Assembly (NCBI GenBank): GCA_023252395.1
Contig: JAJPDY010000043.1
Span: 1-8,003 of the forward strand
DNA length: 8,003 bases
DNA from: Nitrososphaera sp.
GTDB lineage: Archaea > Thermoproteota > Nitrososphaeria > Nitrososphaerales > Nitrososphaeraceae
Direction: 5' to 3'
This document shows positions 1 through 5,361 of the stretch, piece by piece. The position numbers and the translations under genes were made by a program. A model generated the notes under the pieces. That model worked only from the letters and a program-made list of their open reading frames with translations, had not been told where the DNA came from and did no database searches. Each line of letters begins with the position of its first letter. Position 1 is the first letter of the stretch.

Positions 1-353
1 TTGTCGATGACGAGCCTGACATCACACTGGTTATCAAGAGTGGGCTTGAAGGCTCGGGATACATCGTTGATGTCTTTAATGACCCCGAGCAGGCGCTGTC
101 AAGTTTCAAGCCAGGCTATTATGACATGCTAGTACTTGACATAAGGATGCCCATGATGACTGGCTTTCAGCTGTACAGGGAAATCAGGAGAAAGGACGGC
201 AAAGCCCGAGTCTGCTTCATGACCGCGTTTGACGTCCATAAGGAAGAGTTTGTAAAAATCTTTCCAAGCTACGATGTCAAGTCGTTTATCAAAAAGCCAG
301 TCAAGGTTAAGGATTTGCTAAGGCTCATCCAGTACGAAATGGAACATAGATGA
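1..353 (+). CDS. CheY-like response regulator receiver domain (5' end outside window)
   Basis: The reading frame is open from base 3 to the TGA at 351-353 and enters the window without a start codon, so this is the C-terminal part of a gene beginning just upstream. The visible protein is one receiver (REC) domain. The acidic pocket is VDDEPD at the left edge, the phospho-acceptor Asp is in LVLDIRMP, the switch Thr is in FMTAF, and the conserved Lys is in FIKKP. The domain ends in helix 5 with only a few residues after it, so nothing such as a DNA-binding domain follows the REC domain. Stand-alone receivers relay phosphate from a sensor kinase to a partner protein. Since VDDEPD normally lies within the first ten residues, a single-domain CheY-like protein is most likely, but an N-terminal fusion cannot be excluded. 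The kinase and output partner are not in the window. Confidence 0.9.
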   Translation, partial: VDDEPDITLVIKSGLEGSGYIVDVFNDPEQALSSFKPGYYDMLVLDIRMPMMTGFQLYREIRRKDGKARVCFMTAFDVHKEEFVKIFPSYDVKSFIKKPVKVKDLLRLIQYEMEHR

Positions 354-364
354 TTTTAGAAAAT
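353..364 (+). promoter_or_regulatory. Candidate TATA box for the 61-aa Cys-rich gene
   Basis: AT-rich ATTTTAGAAAAT overlaps the last base of the response-regulator stop codon. Its centre is about 24 nt before the ATG at 380, the spacing seen at other genes here for leaderless transcripts. The match to an archaeal TATA element is only fair. Confidence 0.35.
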
Positions 365-379
365 CGTTAGAGATGTAAG

Positions 380-565
380 ATGCGCTTTATTGAAATAAGA
401 TCATACAAAACTAATCGTATGGATGTGTCGAGGCGGTGCCAGTGCAACGACTGTGAGTCGCACACACTTGCAGACTGCATTAACCAAAAATGCGAATGCT
501 GTGATCTGGAAGATTCTTTCATGTTGCTGAGCAGGCGAGAAAACATGGACGTCTTGGCAGCCTGA
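380..565 (+). CDS. Small Cys-rich (zinc-knuckle-like) hypothetical protein, 61 aa
   Basis: I do not recognise a named family. The 61-residue product is basic at the N-terminus and carries seven cysteines between residues 20 and 41: CxCxxC at 20-25, C33, C38 and CC at 40-41, with His28 between them. That clustering suggests a metal-binding knuckle, probably zinc, though a redox role is possible. It starts 26 bp after the response-regulator stop on the same strand. It could be co-transcribed, but an AT-rich element at 353-364 offers its own promoter. The ATG at 380 is preferred because of that spacing; the ATG at 419 (residue 14) would still keep every cysteine. The opposite strand is also open (401-637 and 367-735), so the cysteine clustering is the main argument for this strand and frame. 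Confidence 0.6.
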   Translation: MRFIEIRSYKTNRMDVSRRCQCNDCESHTLADCINQKCECCDLEDSFMLLSRRENMDVLAA

Positions 566-570
566 AAAAA
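565..570 (-). terminator. T-tract, possible terminator for psmB
   Basis: Six consecutive A on the plus strand give six U in a minus-strand transcript, about 100 nt past the psmB stop codon. Archaeal transcription commonly ends at U-tracts without a hairpin. No stem precedes it directly; the palindrome at 648-663 lies between the stop and this tract. Confidence 0.35.
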
Positions 571-647
571 GGCACCAAGACCTCTTATAGCATAGAGTGC
601 AAACAACTGCCAAGTCTGTACAGGCGCACTCCAGCAATGCAAATCGG

Positions 648-663
648 GGGCGGATATCCGCCC
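648..663. repeat. Perfect 16-bp palindrome GGGCGGATATCCGCCC
   Basis: The 16 bases equal their own reverse complement exactly. As RNA they would fold into a 6-bp all-GC stem with an ATAT loop. The element sits 7 bp beyond the psmB stop codon in the 105-bp gap between the convergent 61-aa and psmB genes, with AT-rich TCTAATTCT on its right. It may be a bidirectional 3'-end hairpin or a dimeric protein-binding site; the sequence cannot decide. Confidence 0.6.
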
Positions 664-670
664 TCTAATT

Positions 671-1276
671 CTAGGCGTTGCGGATGGCGATTGACTCTTC
701 TCTGGGACCACTCTTTGTGACGTAGAGAACGTCAATTCCGTCGCCGCTTGCCGCGTCGCGCTGGATCGCAGACTTGATCGCCCTGACAGCCAGCTCTTTT
801 GCCTTTTCTTCTGTCATGCCGGGCTTGAACTCTGCGTCAATGATACCAAGCGCCATTTCTGCGCCCGTTCCAACAGCTGCATAGTTGTCTGGCAGGACGG
901 AGCCCAGTGGGTCAAGGGTATAGATCTCTGGTTTTTCGTTGATGCCGCCTACGATGACTTGGGTCAACAGCGGGAAGTACCTGCGCTCAAACATAATGAC
1001 TGACATTAGCTTTGCGACAGAGTTTGGAGGCACGTTGCGCCTTGTCTCTAGCTTGCGGATCTTGGACAGCGCCTCTACCTGCCTTACAAGAACCTGCATG
1101 TCCGCAACCATGCCGGCGCATGCTGCGCCCACGTGGTCGGTGACTGAAAAAGTCTTCTTGATGTTCTTGTTCACGACAAAGTTGCCAAACGACACCCTCT
1201 TTTCTGCCGCCAGAATAACTCCATTATTGTACGATATGCCGACTACTGTAGCGCCAGGCATGAATTCAAACGCCAT
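671..1276 (-). CDS. psmB: 20S proteasome beta subunit, predicted catalytically inactive type
   Basis: This is a structural beta subunit of the archaeal 20S proteasome, the cytoplasmic barrel that degrades unfolded proteins. The 201-residue length and motifs fit the family: GVILAAEKR, the GNFVVNKNIKK strand-helix, DPLGS, and RDAASGDGID near the end. Numbering from the residue after Gly8, where active subunits are cleaved to expose Thr1, gives Ala1, Glu17, Lys33, Thr129, Asp166 and Ser169. Lys33, Asp166 and Ser169 are kept, but the nucleophile Thr1 is Ala and Asp17 is Glu. The subunit should therefore be unable to self-process or cleave peptides. Crenarchaea such as Sulfolobus carry a similar inactive paralogue beside an active one, so a second, active psmB should lie elsewhere in this genome. 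The ATG at 1276 gives an 8-residue leader. It follows the GHKL ATPase gene by 70 bp on the same strand. Confidence 0.93.
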   Translation of the reverse strand: MAFEFMPGATVVGISYNNGVILAAEKRVSFGNFVVNKNIKKTFSVTDHVGAACAGMVADMQVLVRQVEALSKIRKLETRRNVPPNSVAKLMSVIMFERRYFPLLTQVIVGGINEKPEIYTLDPLGSVLPDNYAAVGTGAEMALGIIDAEFKPGMTEEKAKELAVRAIKSAIQRDAASGDGIDVLYVTKSGPREESIAIRNA

Positions 1277-1296
1277 GCATTACATCGAGGCGCCAG

Positions 1297-1306
1297 TTAG
1301 ATTTAG
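1297..1306 (-). promoter_or_regulatory. Candidate TATA box for psmB
   Basis: On the minus strand the element reads CTAAATCTAA and is centred about 26 nt upstream of the psmB ATG, which predicts a leaderless transcript. It lies in the 70-bp gap after the GHKL ATPase gene, so psmB may be transcribed independently of it. Confidence 0.45.
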
Positions 1307-1346
1307 TCGTTTCTATTGTGAAAAAAGTTGCCATAAGAAAATATGG

Positions 1347-2972
1347 CTAGCGCTTTAGGACGTTGGTGTCGTGGATGCGGATTGCTTCTGCCACGAGCCT
1401 GTTCTGGAGCTCTAGCGCTTCCTTGCCTTCTGGGTGCTTTTCCTGCGCCACGGCTTCGGCAACGATGCTGATGACGTGCCTCATGAGGAATTCGTCTCCC
1501 CTTGAAGATTCTGCGCGGTAGGTGGGGTTAGCCTTGTTTACGAACACGATATTTTCTGTGGTGAAGCTGTAGCGCGAGTCAGTCTCGTCCTCATACGGGA
1601 TGACTTTGTATCCGATCCTCTTTAGCGCAAACGTCTTTTTCAGTATCGGCTTGCGCACCTTTCTTGTCCTGATCACGGTGCCGTCTGCCTGCGTTTCGTC
1701 CACAATGTCGACTACTTCGCCCGGAACTTCAGGGGCTGCCCCTGCTTCATAAACGCCCGACTCTGTAGTGTGCTGCCGCGCATGGTCCGCCTTTGACATG
1801 CCCGAGCTTTCAGGAGCCATTGGCTTTATCTCGTCATAATCTTCAATCTGGCGGCCGGCATGAGAAGTCTTGTGTTCTGGCTTGTCCTCAACTTTTGGAG
1901 CAGCTCTTACGCGCTCCTTTACTTCGACCATTTCATAGCCCTGCACTTCCTCTTCCAGCTCTAGCGTGTCCACCATGGCCTGCCCGAGAACCTTGTCGAT
2001 TTCGCGGTAGATCTTGGACTCCTCCCGCGTTATCAGGACGTCTTCGTACTCTGTCAGGCCCGGGATGACTGTGTCAATTACAAAGGTCTTCATCAGCTGG
2101 TTGAATTTCGTGTATTCGTCGTCCTCAATGATTGCAGACTTGTCTGCAAACCTCGTAGTCAGGCTATCGCACCTGACATGGCCAGTAACGCGGTTGAGTT
2201 TTGTGTCAAACCCAAAGTTGCTGCGCGTCACGATGTGGTTGCCAACCATGACTGCAATTCCCCGTTCTTCCTCTGCAAGCGGGCGCTTTGCGATAATTAT
2301 TTCCCCGGATATTCTGCCGTTGTCAAGCGTGACAGCAATATGGTGCCCCTGTATGTCCGGCGCCCTCACTATCTGCGCGCCGTCAAAATTCCACTCTCTG
2401 AACTTGTCCGCGGTCTTGACGTACACTTCAAACATTGGAGTGCGAAGCACGGCAAGCTTGCGAATCTCCTTCATTATCTTGAACATGTCAATGGCAATCT
2501 TTGCTCCAGACATGACAAGCTCTGTGCCGTCGCGCTTGAGCGACGCTTCCTTTAGCTCGTCAAGCTTGGCGTTGCCGGTGTACAGCTTTTCAAGGACGTT
2601 AGTGTCAATGACTATAGACTTTGAAAAGCTGCCGCGCTTTGTCCTTATCTTCATGCTTTCAAAAGACGTGAGGAAAGAGAGCCTTCCGGTGCCGTACCTG
2701 CCTGTCCTGATCCTCTTTAATTTCGGCGAAATTGATTCGATCTTTTTGTGGGGTGATCCTAAAAGCAGGAACTTGTCCATGCCATACTGGTCCATTCCAG
2801 CGTCGTCTTCGATGGCTATTGAGCCGTTCTGGAGGACGGTGACCAGCACCCTTGTGGCGTCTTCGTCAAACGCATTCTCTACCAGCTCTTTGACGATCTC
2901 TGTTGGCGAGACCCATGTTTTAGTGGCAAACTCTTTGAAAAACGATGGATGAACCTTGAGTTCAGTAGGCAT
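1347..2972 (-). CDS. GHKL (HSP90/MutL-like) ATPase, uncharacterised, 541 aa
   Basis: The N-terminal third is a Bergerat-fold ATP-binding domain. The N-box is at 29-39 (ELVENAFDEDA, with Glu29 or Glu32 as candidate general base and Asn33 for Mg), the G1 box is at 57-60 (DAGM), and the glycine-rich lid GRYGTGRLS is at 91-99. Residues about 150-340 resemble the transducer region that follows this fold in HSP90/MutL/MORC-like proteins. Residues about 345-440 are a charged, low-order linker. A compact C-terminal domain (about 445-541) includes IVFVNKANPTYR and a helical tail. There is no histidine-kinase phospho-acceptor box and no gyrase/topoisomerase domain, so it is neither a sensor kinase nor GyrB. 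Function is unknown; a chaperone-like or DNA-remodelling ATPase clamp is a family-based guess. The ATG at 2972 fits a TATA box about 34 nt upstream. The proteasome beta gene follows 70 bp downstream. Confidence 0.85.
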   Translation of the reverse strand: MPTELKVHPSFFKEFATKTWVSPTEIVKELVENAFDEDATRVLVTVLQNGSIAIEDDAGMDQYGMDKFLLLGSPHKKIESISPKLKRIRTGRYGTGRLSFLTSFESMKIRTKRGSFSKSIVIDTNVLEKLYTGNAKLDELKEASLKRDGTELVMSGAKIAIDMFKIMKEIRKLAVLRTPMFEVYVKTADKFREWNFDGAQIVRAPDIQGHHIAVTLDNGRISGEIIIAKRPLAEEERGIAVMVGNHIVTRSNFGFDTKLNRVTGHVRCDSLTTRFADKSAIIEDDEYTKFNQLMKTFVIDTVIPGLTEYEDVLITREESKIYREIDKVLGQAMVDTLELEEEVQGYEMVEVKERVRAAPKVEDKPEHKTSHAGRQIEDYDEIKPMAPESSGMSKADHARQHTTESGVYEAGAAPEVPGEVVDIVDETQADGTVIRTRKVRKPILKKTFALKRIGYKVIPYEDETDSRYSFTTENIVFVNKANPTYRAESSRGDEFLMRHVISIVAEAVAQEKHPEGKEALELQNRLVAEAIRIHDTNVLKR

Positions 2973-3001
2973 TATCTCTCAAATGCTGTTATTTCCCTAC
3001 C

Positions 3002-3010
3002 TTTATTTAA
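3002..3010 (-). promoter_or_regulatory. TATA box for the GHKL ATPase gene
   Basis: The minus-strand TTAAATAAA is centred about 34 nt before the ATG at 2972, implying a very short leader of roughly 8 nt. It could in principle also serve the plus strand, but the next plus-strand start (3094) is too far away and has its own AT-rich element. Confidence 0.55.
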
Positions 3011-3063
3011 TACTTGTTGGACAAAAGTTGACAAAGTTATCAAGTGCACTTGCCGCCGCAAGC

Positions 3064-3071
3064 TAGATATT
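3064..3071 (+). promoter_or_regulatory. Candidate TATA box for the 42-aa microprotein
   Basis: AT-rich TAGATATT is centred about 27 nt before the ATG at 3094, the spacing expected for a leaderless archaeal transcript. It is a moderate match only. Confidence 0.4.
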
Positions 3072-3093
3072 GTTTTTCATTGCCAAATCTTGC

Positions 3094-3222
3094 ATGCAGA
3101 AATGCTCCTGCGGCAAGGACGTCAGGACGTTTGAAGCCTGCACCCCGACTGGATGCAACACGTTTGTCGTGTGTACAGGGTGCTTCAAGAATATTGACGA
3201 ATGCACTTGCAGCCCTACATAG
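3094..3222 (+). CDS. Cys-rich microprotein, 42 aa, two predicted metal knuckles
   Basis: This short gene runs from ATG 3094 to TAG 3220-3222. The 42-residue product has eight cysteines: CxC at 4-6, C16, C21, CxxC at 27-30, and CxC at 37-39. Eight cysteines is the number needed for two four-Cys zinc sites, and CSCGK and CTGCF look like typical knuckle turns. The rest is polar and neither hydrophobic nor repetitive, so this is likely a compact cytoplasmic metal-binding protein; the partner (protein, DNA or RNA) is unknown. It fills most of the gap between the divergent GHKL ATPase promoter and the end of aRF1, and its last 8 bp overlap the aRF1 3' end on the other strand. A TATA-like element sits at the leaderless distance. 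I do not recognise a named family. Confidence 0.72.
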   Translation: MQKCSCGKDVRTFEACTPTGCNTFVVCTGCFKNIDECTCSPT

Positions 3223-4486
3223 GCTTGTAACGCAAAATTGCGCCAATCCTGCCAAGACTCGCCAATTGAACCCCTTCTTCCGTGCTTCCCGAAATCACTT
3301 CCAGCTTGCTTCCAGTCATTGTTGTCAATTCTTCCAGATAATCCACGATGTCCTGTTCCGTGACTTCAAAGTCGGTGGCCTTGCATGATGGACACGGCTT
3401 TGCCATGTATTCCTGCTTTGTAGAAATGATCTCCGATCTTGCAACTATTTTTTCCTGCACGTTTCTGCACATCTTGCACTTGAATGACAGTTTCACGTAT
3501 GAAATGTCGTCCGTGACTATCACCATGTCTGCCATGCCCTTTTGCGCAGCCGCAACCACGTCATGGATGCCGTATATCCCAAGTCCCTTGCCGGAGTGCA
3601 CTTCTCCCATGAACTTGTTTAGCATCTGCTTCTCTTCCATCAGGCGGTATTCCTGCAGTATTCCGCCTTTCTGGGCCTTGTCCAGAATTTCTCGCACGCC
3701 CTCTTCCCCGGAATACGAAGTGTCCAGAGTAGCTATCACGCCTTTCTGGAGCCTGTAATCAAGGTACTCTTCACGCATGAATGTTTCCTTGGTTGGGCCG
3801 GGGCCTCCAACGATTATCCCCTTGACGTTGTATTCATCGATAAAGACCTGCTTTGCATGATCCGCAATACGATGGTAGAATTCGTTCAGCTCATTTTCCC
3901 TCAGGCGCTCAAATCTTCTCGCAGACTGACCTCCCTGCCTGTGCTTGCCCGCAACACCCGAAGTCAGCGAGTCAATAGTGCGGGCTTGGTTGCCTGTGAG
4001 TATCCCTATCCCGGCCTCTTGCGTGTCTATTGACAAAATACCAATAATCTTGTCGTCCTTTAGCATGTCCCTCAGGTGGTCTGTCCAGAAATGGTCGTCG
4101 CACCGGTAAAGGCTGATCTGAACCGGCTTTGGCGGGTCAACTGGATAGATCTCTATTTTCTCTTTGCCAATCCCCTTTTCGTTTGGGATCGCGCCGCAGA
4201 ATATTACAAGCCCATTTTCAGGAGTTTTCTTGATTTTCTTCAGGTACTCCATAGTGGTGCTCAGGGCATCCTCCACGTGGCTCCTTGTCAGGTCTGACTT
4301 TATGTTTGAAGCCGTTCCTGCTTCGTTCCGGAGCTGGGAGATGACGTCAAAAAGCGGGCGCTTTGGCGGGACGTAAACCGTGACAAGCTCTGTGCCATGG
4401 CCGGATATACTTGACAGTTCGTTTATCATCTTTGTCAGCTTGTACCGCTTGACCGAGTCCCATTTGCTGCCACCGTCGTTGACCAT
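3215..4486 (-). CDS. prf1: Archaeal peptide chain release factor 1 (aRF1/eRF1 family)
   Basis: aRF1 recognises all three stop codons in the ribosomal A site and triggers hydrolysis of peptidyl-tRNA. From the ATG at 4486 the protein has 423 residues, normal for the family. Domain 1 has NIKS at 61-64 and YRCDDHF at 127-133, the stop-codon decoding motifs at nearly the same numbers as in human eRF1. Domain 2 has GGQ at 185-187 within AGKHRQGGQSARRFERLRE, the catalytic loop. Domain 3 carries a zinc-ribbon insertion with Cys337, 340, 365 and 368, seen in archaeal versions. The frame stays open upstream to a TTG at 4534, but those 16 extra codons contain the TATA box and are not expected family sequence, so ATG 4486 is chosen. 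The gene is divergent from the XRE-CBS regulator. Its 3' end overlaps the 42-aa microprotein by 8 bp. Confidence 0.97.
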   Translation of the reverse strand: MVNDGGSKWDSVKRYKLTKMINELSSISGHGTELVTVYVPPKRPLFDVISQLRNEAGTASNIKSDLTRSHVEDALSTTMEYLKKIKKTPENGLVIFCGAIPNEKGIGKEKIEIYPVDPPKPVQISLYRCDDHFWTDHLRDMLKDDKIIGILSIDTQEAGIGILTGNQARTIDSLTSGVAGKHRQGGQSARRFERLRENELNEFYHRIADHAKQVFIDEYNVKGIIVGGPGPTKETFMREEYLDYRLQKGVIATLDTSYSGEEGVREILDKAQKGGILQEYRLMEEKQMLNKFMGEVHSGKGLGIYGIHDVVAAAQKGMADMVIVTDDISYVKLSFKCKMCRNVQEKIVARSEIISTKQEYMAKPCPSCKATDFEVTEQDIVDYLEELTTMTGSKLEVISGSTEEGVQLASLGRIGAILRYKPM

Positions 4487-4517
4487 TAGGTTATAACATA
4501 AAAAATTCGCTCGCACA

Positions 4518-4525
4518 TAATATAA
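4518..4525 (-). promoter_or_regulatory. TATA box for aRF1
   Basis: TTATATTA on the minus strand is centred about 35 nt upstream of ATG 4486, predicting a leader of about 9 nt. It falls inside the longest open frame, which argues against the upstream TTG as the real start. Confidence 0.6.
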
Positions 4526-4552
4526 GGATATCAAATTCTCGCATCCGCAAGC

Positions 4553-4561
4553 CTATAAGTA
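4553..4561 (+). promoter_or_regulatory. TATA box for the XRE-CBS regulator
   Basis: CTATAAGTA is centred 28 nt before the ATG at 4585, consistent with a leaderless transcript. It shares the 98-bp divergent region with the aRF1 promoter, the two boxes lying about 35 bp apart. Confidence 0.6.
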
Positions 4562-4584
4562 TCGGAAGCGGGGAAAATCCATGG

Positions 4585-5139
4585 ATGCTGCCAAGGCTCG
4601 AGTACATAAGGCAGGCCAGAATCAGGCTTGGGATAACGCAGAGAAAGCTGGCCTCGCTTACCGGCATCAGCACGTCCATGATAAACCAGATCGAGTCTGG
4701 CAGGTGCAAGCCAAGCTACGAAACTGCAAGGAAGATCTTTGAGATCCTCGGCTCGCTTGAGGGCAAGACTTCGATGAAGGCAGGAGACATCTGCAGCCGC
4801 CACCCGATATCTGTGCAAAAGGACGAGAAACTCCACAATGCAATAGACATCATGAGGAAAAATTCAATCAGCCAGATGCCGGTCTTTGATTCTTCGAGAG
4901 TCGTCGGCATACTGACAGAAGACGGCCTTGCCAAGGTCATGGTGGAAAAGGACGACAGGGATCTCAGGAACACGCAGGTCGCGCAGGTGATGGAGCCCCC
5001 GCCTCCGATAGTGGATGTCTCGACTCCTGCAAAGGCATTGATACCACTCGTGAGGTTTGCAAAGTGCATACTCGTAAGCGAGAAGGGAACAGTCATTGGA
5101 ATAGTGACTATAACTGACACGCTGAAACTGGTAGAATGA
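4585..5139 (+). CDS. XRE-family transcription regulator with C-terminal CBS domain pair
   Basis: The 184-residue protein has two parts. Residues about 4-58 form a Cro/C1-type helix-turn-helix, with RLGITQRKLASLTGIS and then the recognition-helix region SMINQIESGRCKPS. Residues about 66-183 form a pair of CBS domains: MKAGDICSRHPISV, SQMPVFDSSRVVGILTEDGL, then VAQVMEPPPPIVDV and VIGIVTITDTLKLV. CBS pairs (Bateman modules) usually bind adenine nucleotides or related ligands, so DNA binding is probably tuned by energy charge or another nucleotide. This HTH-CBS architecture is a known archaeal family, but its targets are not established here. ATG 4585 starts directly before the HTH; the ATG at 4581 is in another frame. 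The gene is divergent from aRF1, so autoregulation could also affect aRF1. Its stop codon directly abuts the end of the convergent zinc-ribbon microprotein. Confidence 0.92.
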   Translation: MLPRLEYIRQARIRLGITQRKLASLTGISTSMINQIESGRCKPSYETARKIFEILGSLEGKTSMKAGDICSRHPISVQKDEKLHNAIDIMRKNSISQMPVFDSSRVVGILTEDGLAKVMVEKDDRDLRNTQVAQVMEPPPPIVDVSTPAKALIPLVRFAKCILVSEKGTVIGIVTITDTLKLVE

Positions 5140-5274
5140 CTATTCTTTCAGTTTTTCAAGGCCGACGCAACAGTCCGCGCACTTTATGCACTCATTGCAG
5201 AGACTCACCTCGCTTCCCGGTGGAAGCGTCGTGCCGCATAAGGCGCATTCTTTTCTTGCCTGCAGTTGTGCCAA
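5140..5274 (-). CDS. Zinc-ribbon-like microprotein, 44 aa, TTG start
   Basis: Read on the minus strand, the frame from TTG 5274 to TAG 5140-5142 encodes 44 residues with six cysteines: CALC at 10-13, CNEC at 26-29, then CADCC at 32-36. The CxxC-(12)-CxxC core with CGTTLPPG after the first pair is a classic small zinc ribbon; the extra CxxCC may extend the site. The charged tail GLEKLKE resembles a short surface helix. An in-frame TAG lies three codons before the TTG and no ATG is available, so TTG is the only reasonable start. A TATA-like element about 28 nt upstream fits leaderless expression. The gene ends exactly next to the stop of the XRE-CBS gene with no bases between. Function is unknown; ribbons of this size often act as nucleic-acid or protein adaptors. 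Confidence 0.75.
   Translation of the reverse strand: MAQLQARKECALCGTTLPPGSEVSLCNECIKCADCCVGLEKLKE
5152..5156 (+). terminator. T-tract after the XRE-CBS gene
   Basis: Five T within TTTCAGTTTTTC, 13 nt past the TGA, would give a U-tract suitable for archaeal termination. It lies inside the convergent microprotein gene. There is no hairpin. Confidence 0.35.
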
Positions 5275-5297
5275 GCCATTCTAATATGGCGACTACA

Positions 5298-5308
5298 CTA
5301 TTTGAATT
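5298..5308 (-). promoter_or_regulatory. Candidate TATA box for the zinc-ribbon microprotein
   Basis: The minus-strand AATTCAAATAG is centred about 28 nt upstream of the TTG at 5274. The match is moderate, but the spacing supports TTG as the start of a leaderless message. Confidence 0.4.
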
Positions 5309-5361
5309 CTTCCATATCACCTGAAGGAATAATAGGCGCAAACACCAAATCCGTGAAAGAA

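Noticed and set aside
367..735. 122-aa minus-strand frame crossing the 61-aa gene and the end of psmB
   Set aside because: It runs across the palindrome and into psmB coding sequence. Its translation is low-information, and the cysteine cluster is on the other strand.
939..1358. 139-aa plus-strand frame opposite psmB
   Set aside because: It is antisense to an unmistakable proteasome subunit. The predicted protein has no motif and no promoter.
2014..2952. 312-aa open frame on the plus strand opposite the GHKL ATPase
   Set aside because: It is the antisense shadow of a gene with clear GHKL motifs. Its translation is Ser-rich with no recognisable domain.
3348..3758. 136-aa plus-strand frame opposite aRF1
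   Set aside because: It is antisense to the conserved aRF1 zinc-ribbon and domain 3 region; its cysteines only mirror that sequence.
4487..4534. 16-codon N-terminal extension of aRF1 to a TTG
   Set aside because: The segment contains the TATA box, lacks family similarity, and NIKS falls at its usual number (61-64) only with ATG 4486.
5266..5361. Upstream TTG start for the membrane protein (32 extra residues)
   Set aside because: It would overlap the 5' end and promoter of the divergent zinc-ribbon gene. The extension has no signal or conserved look, and ATG 5362 begins just before the first helix.
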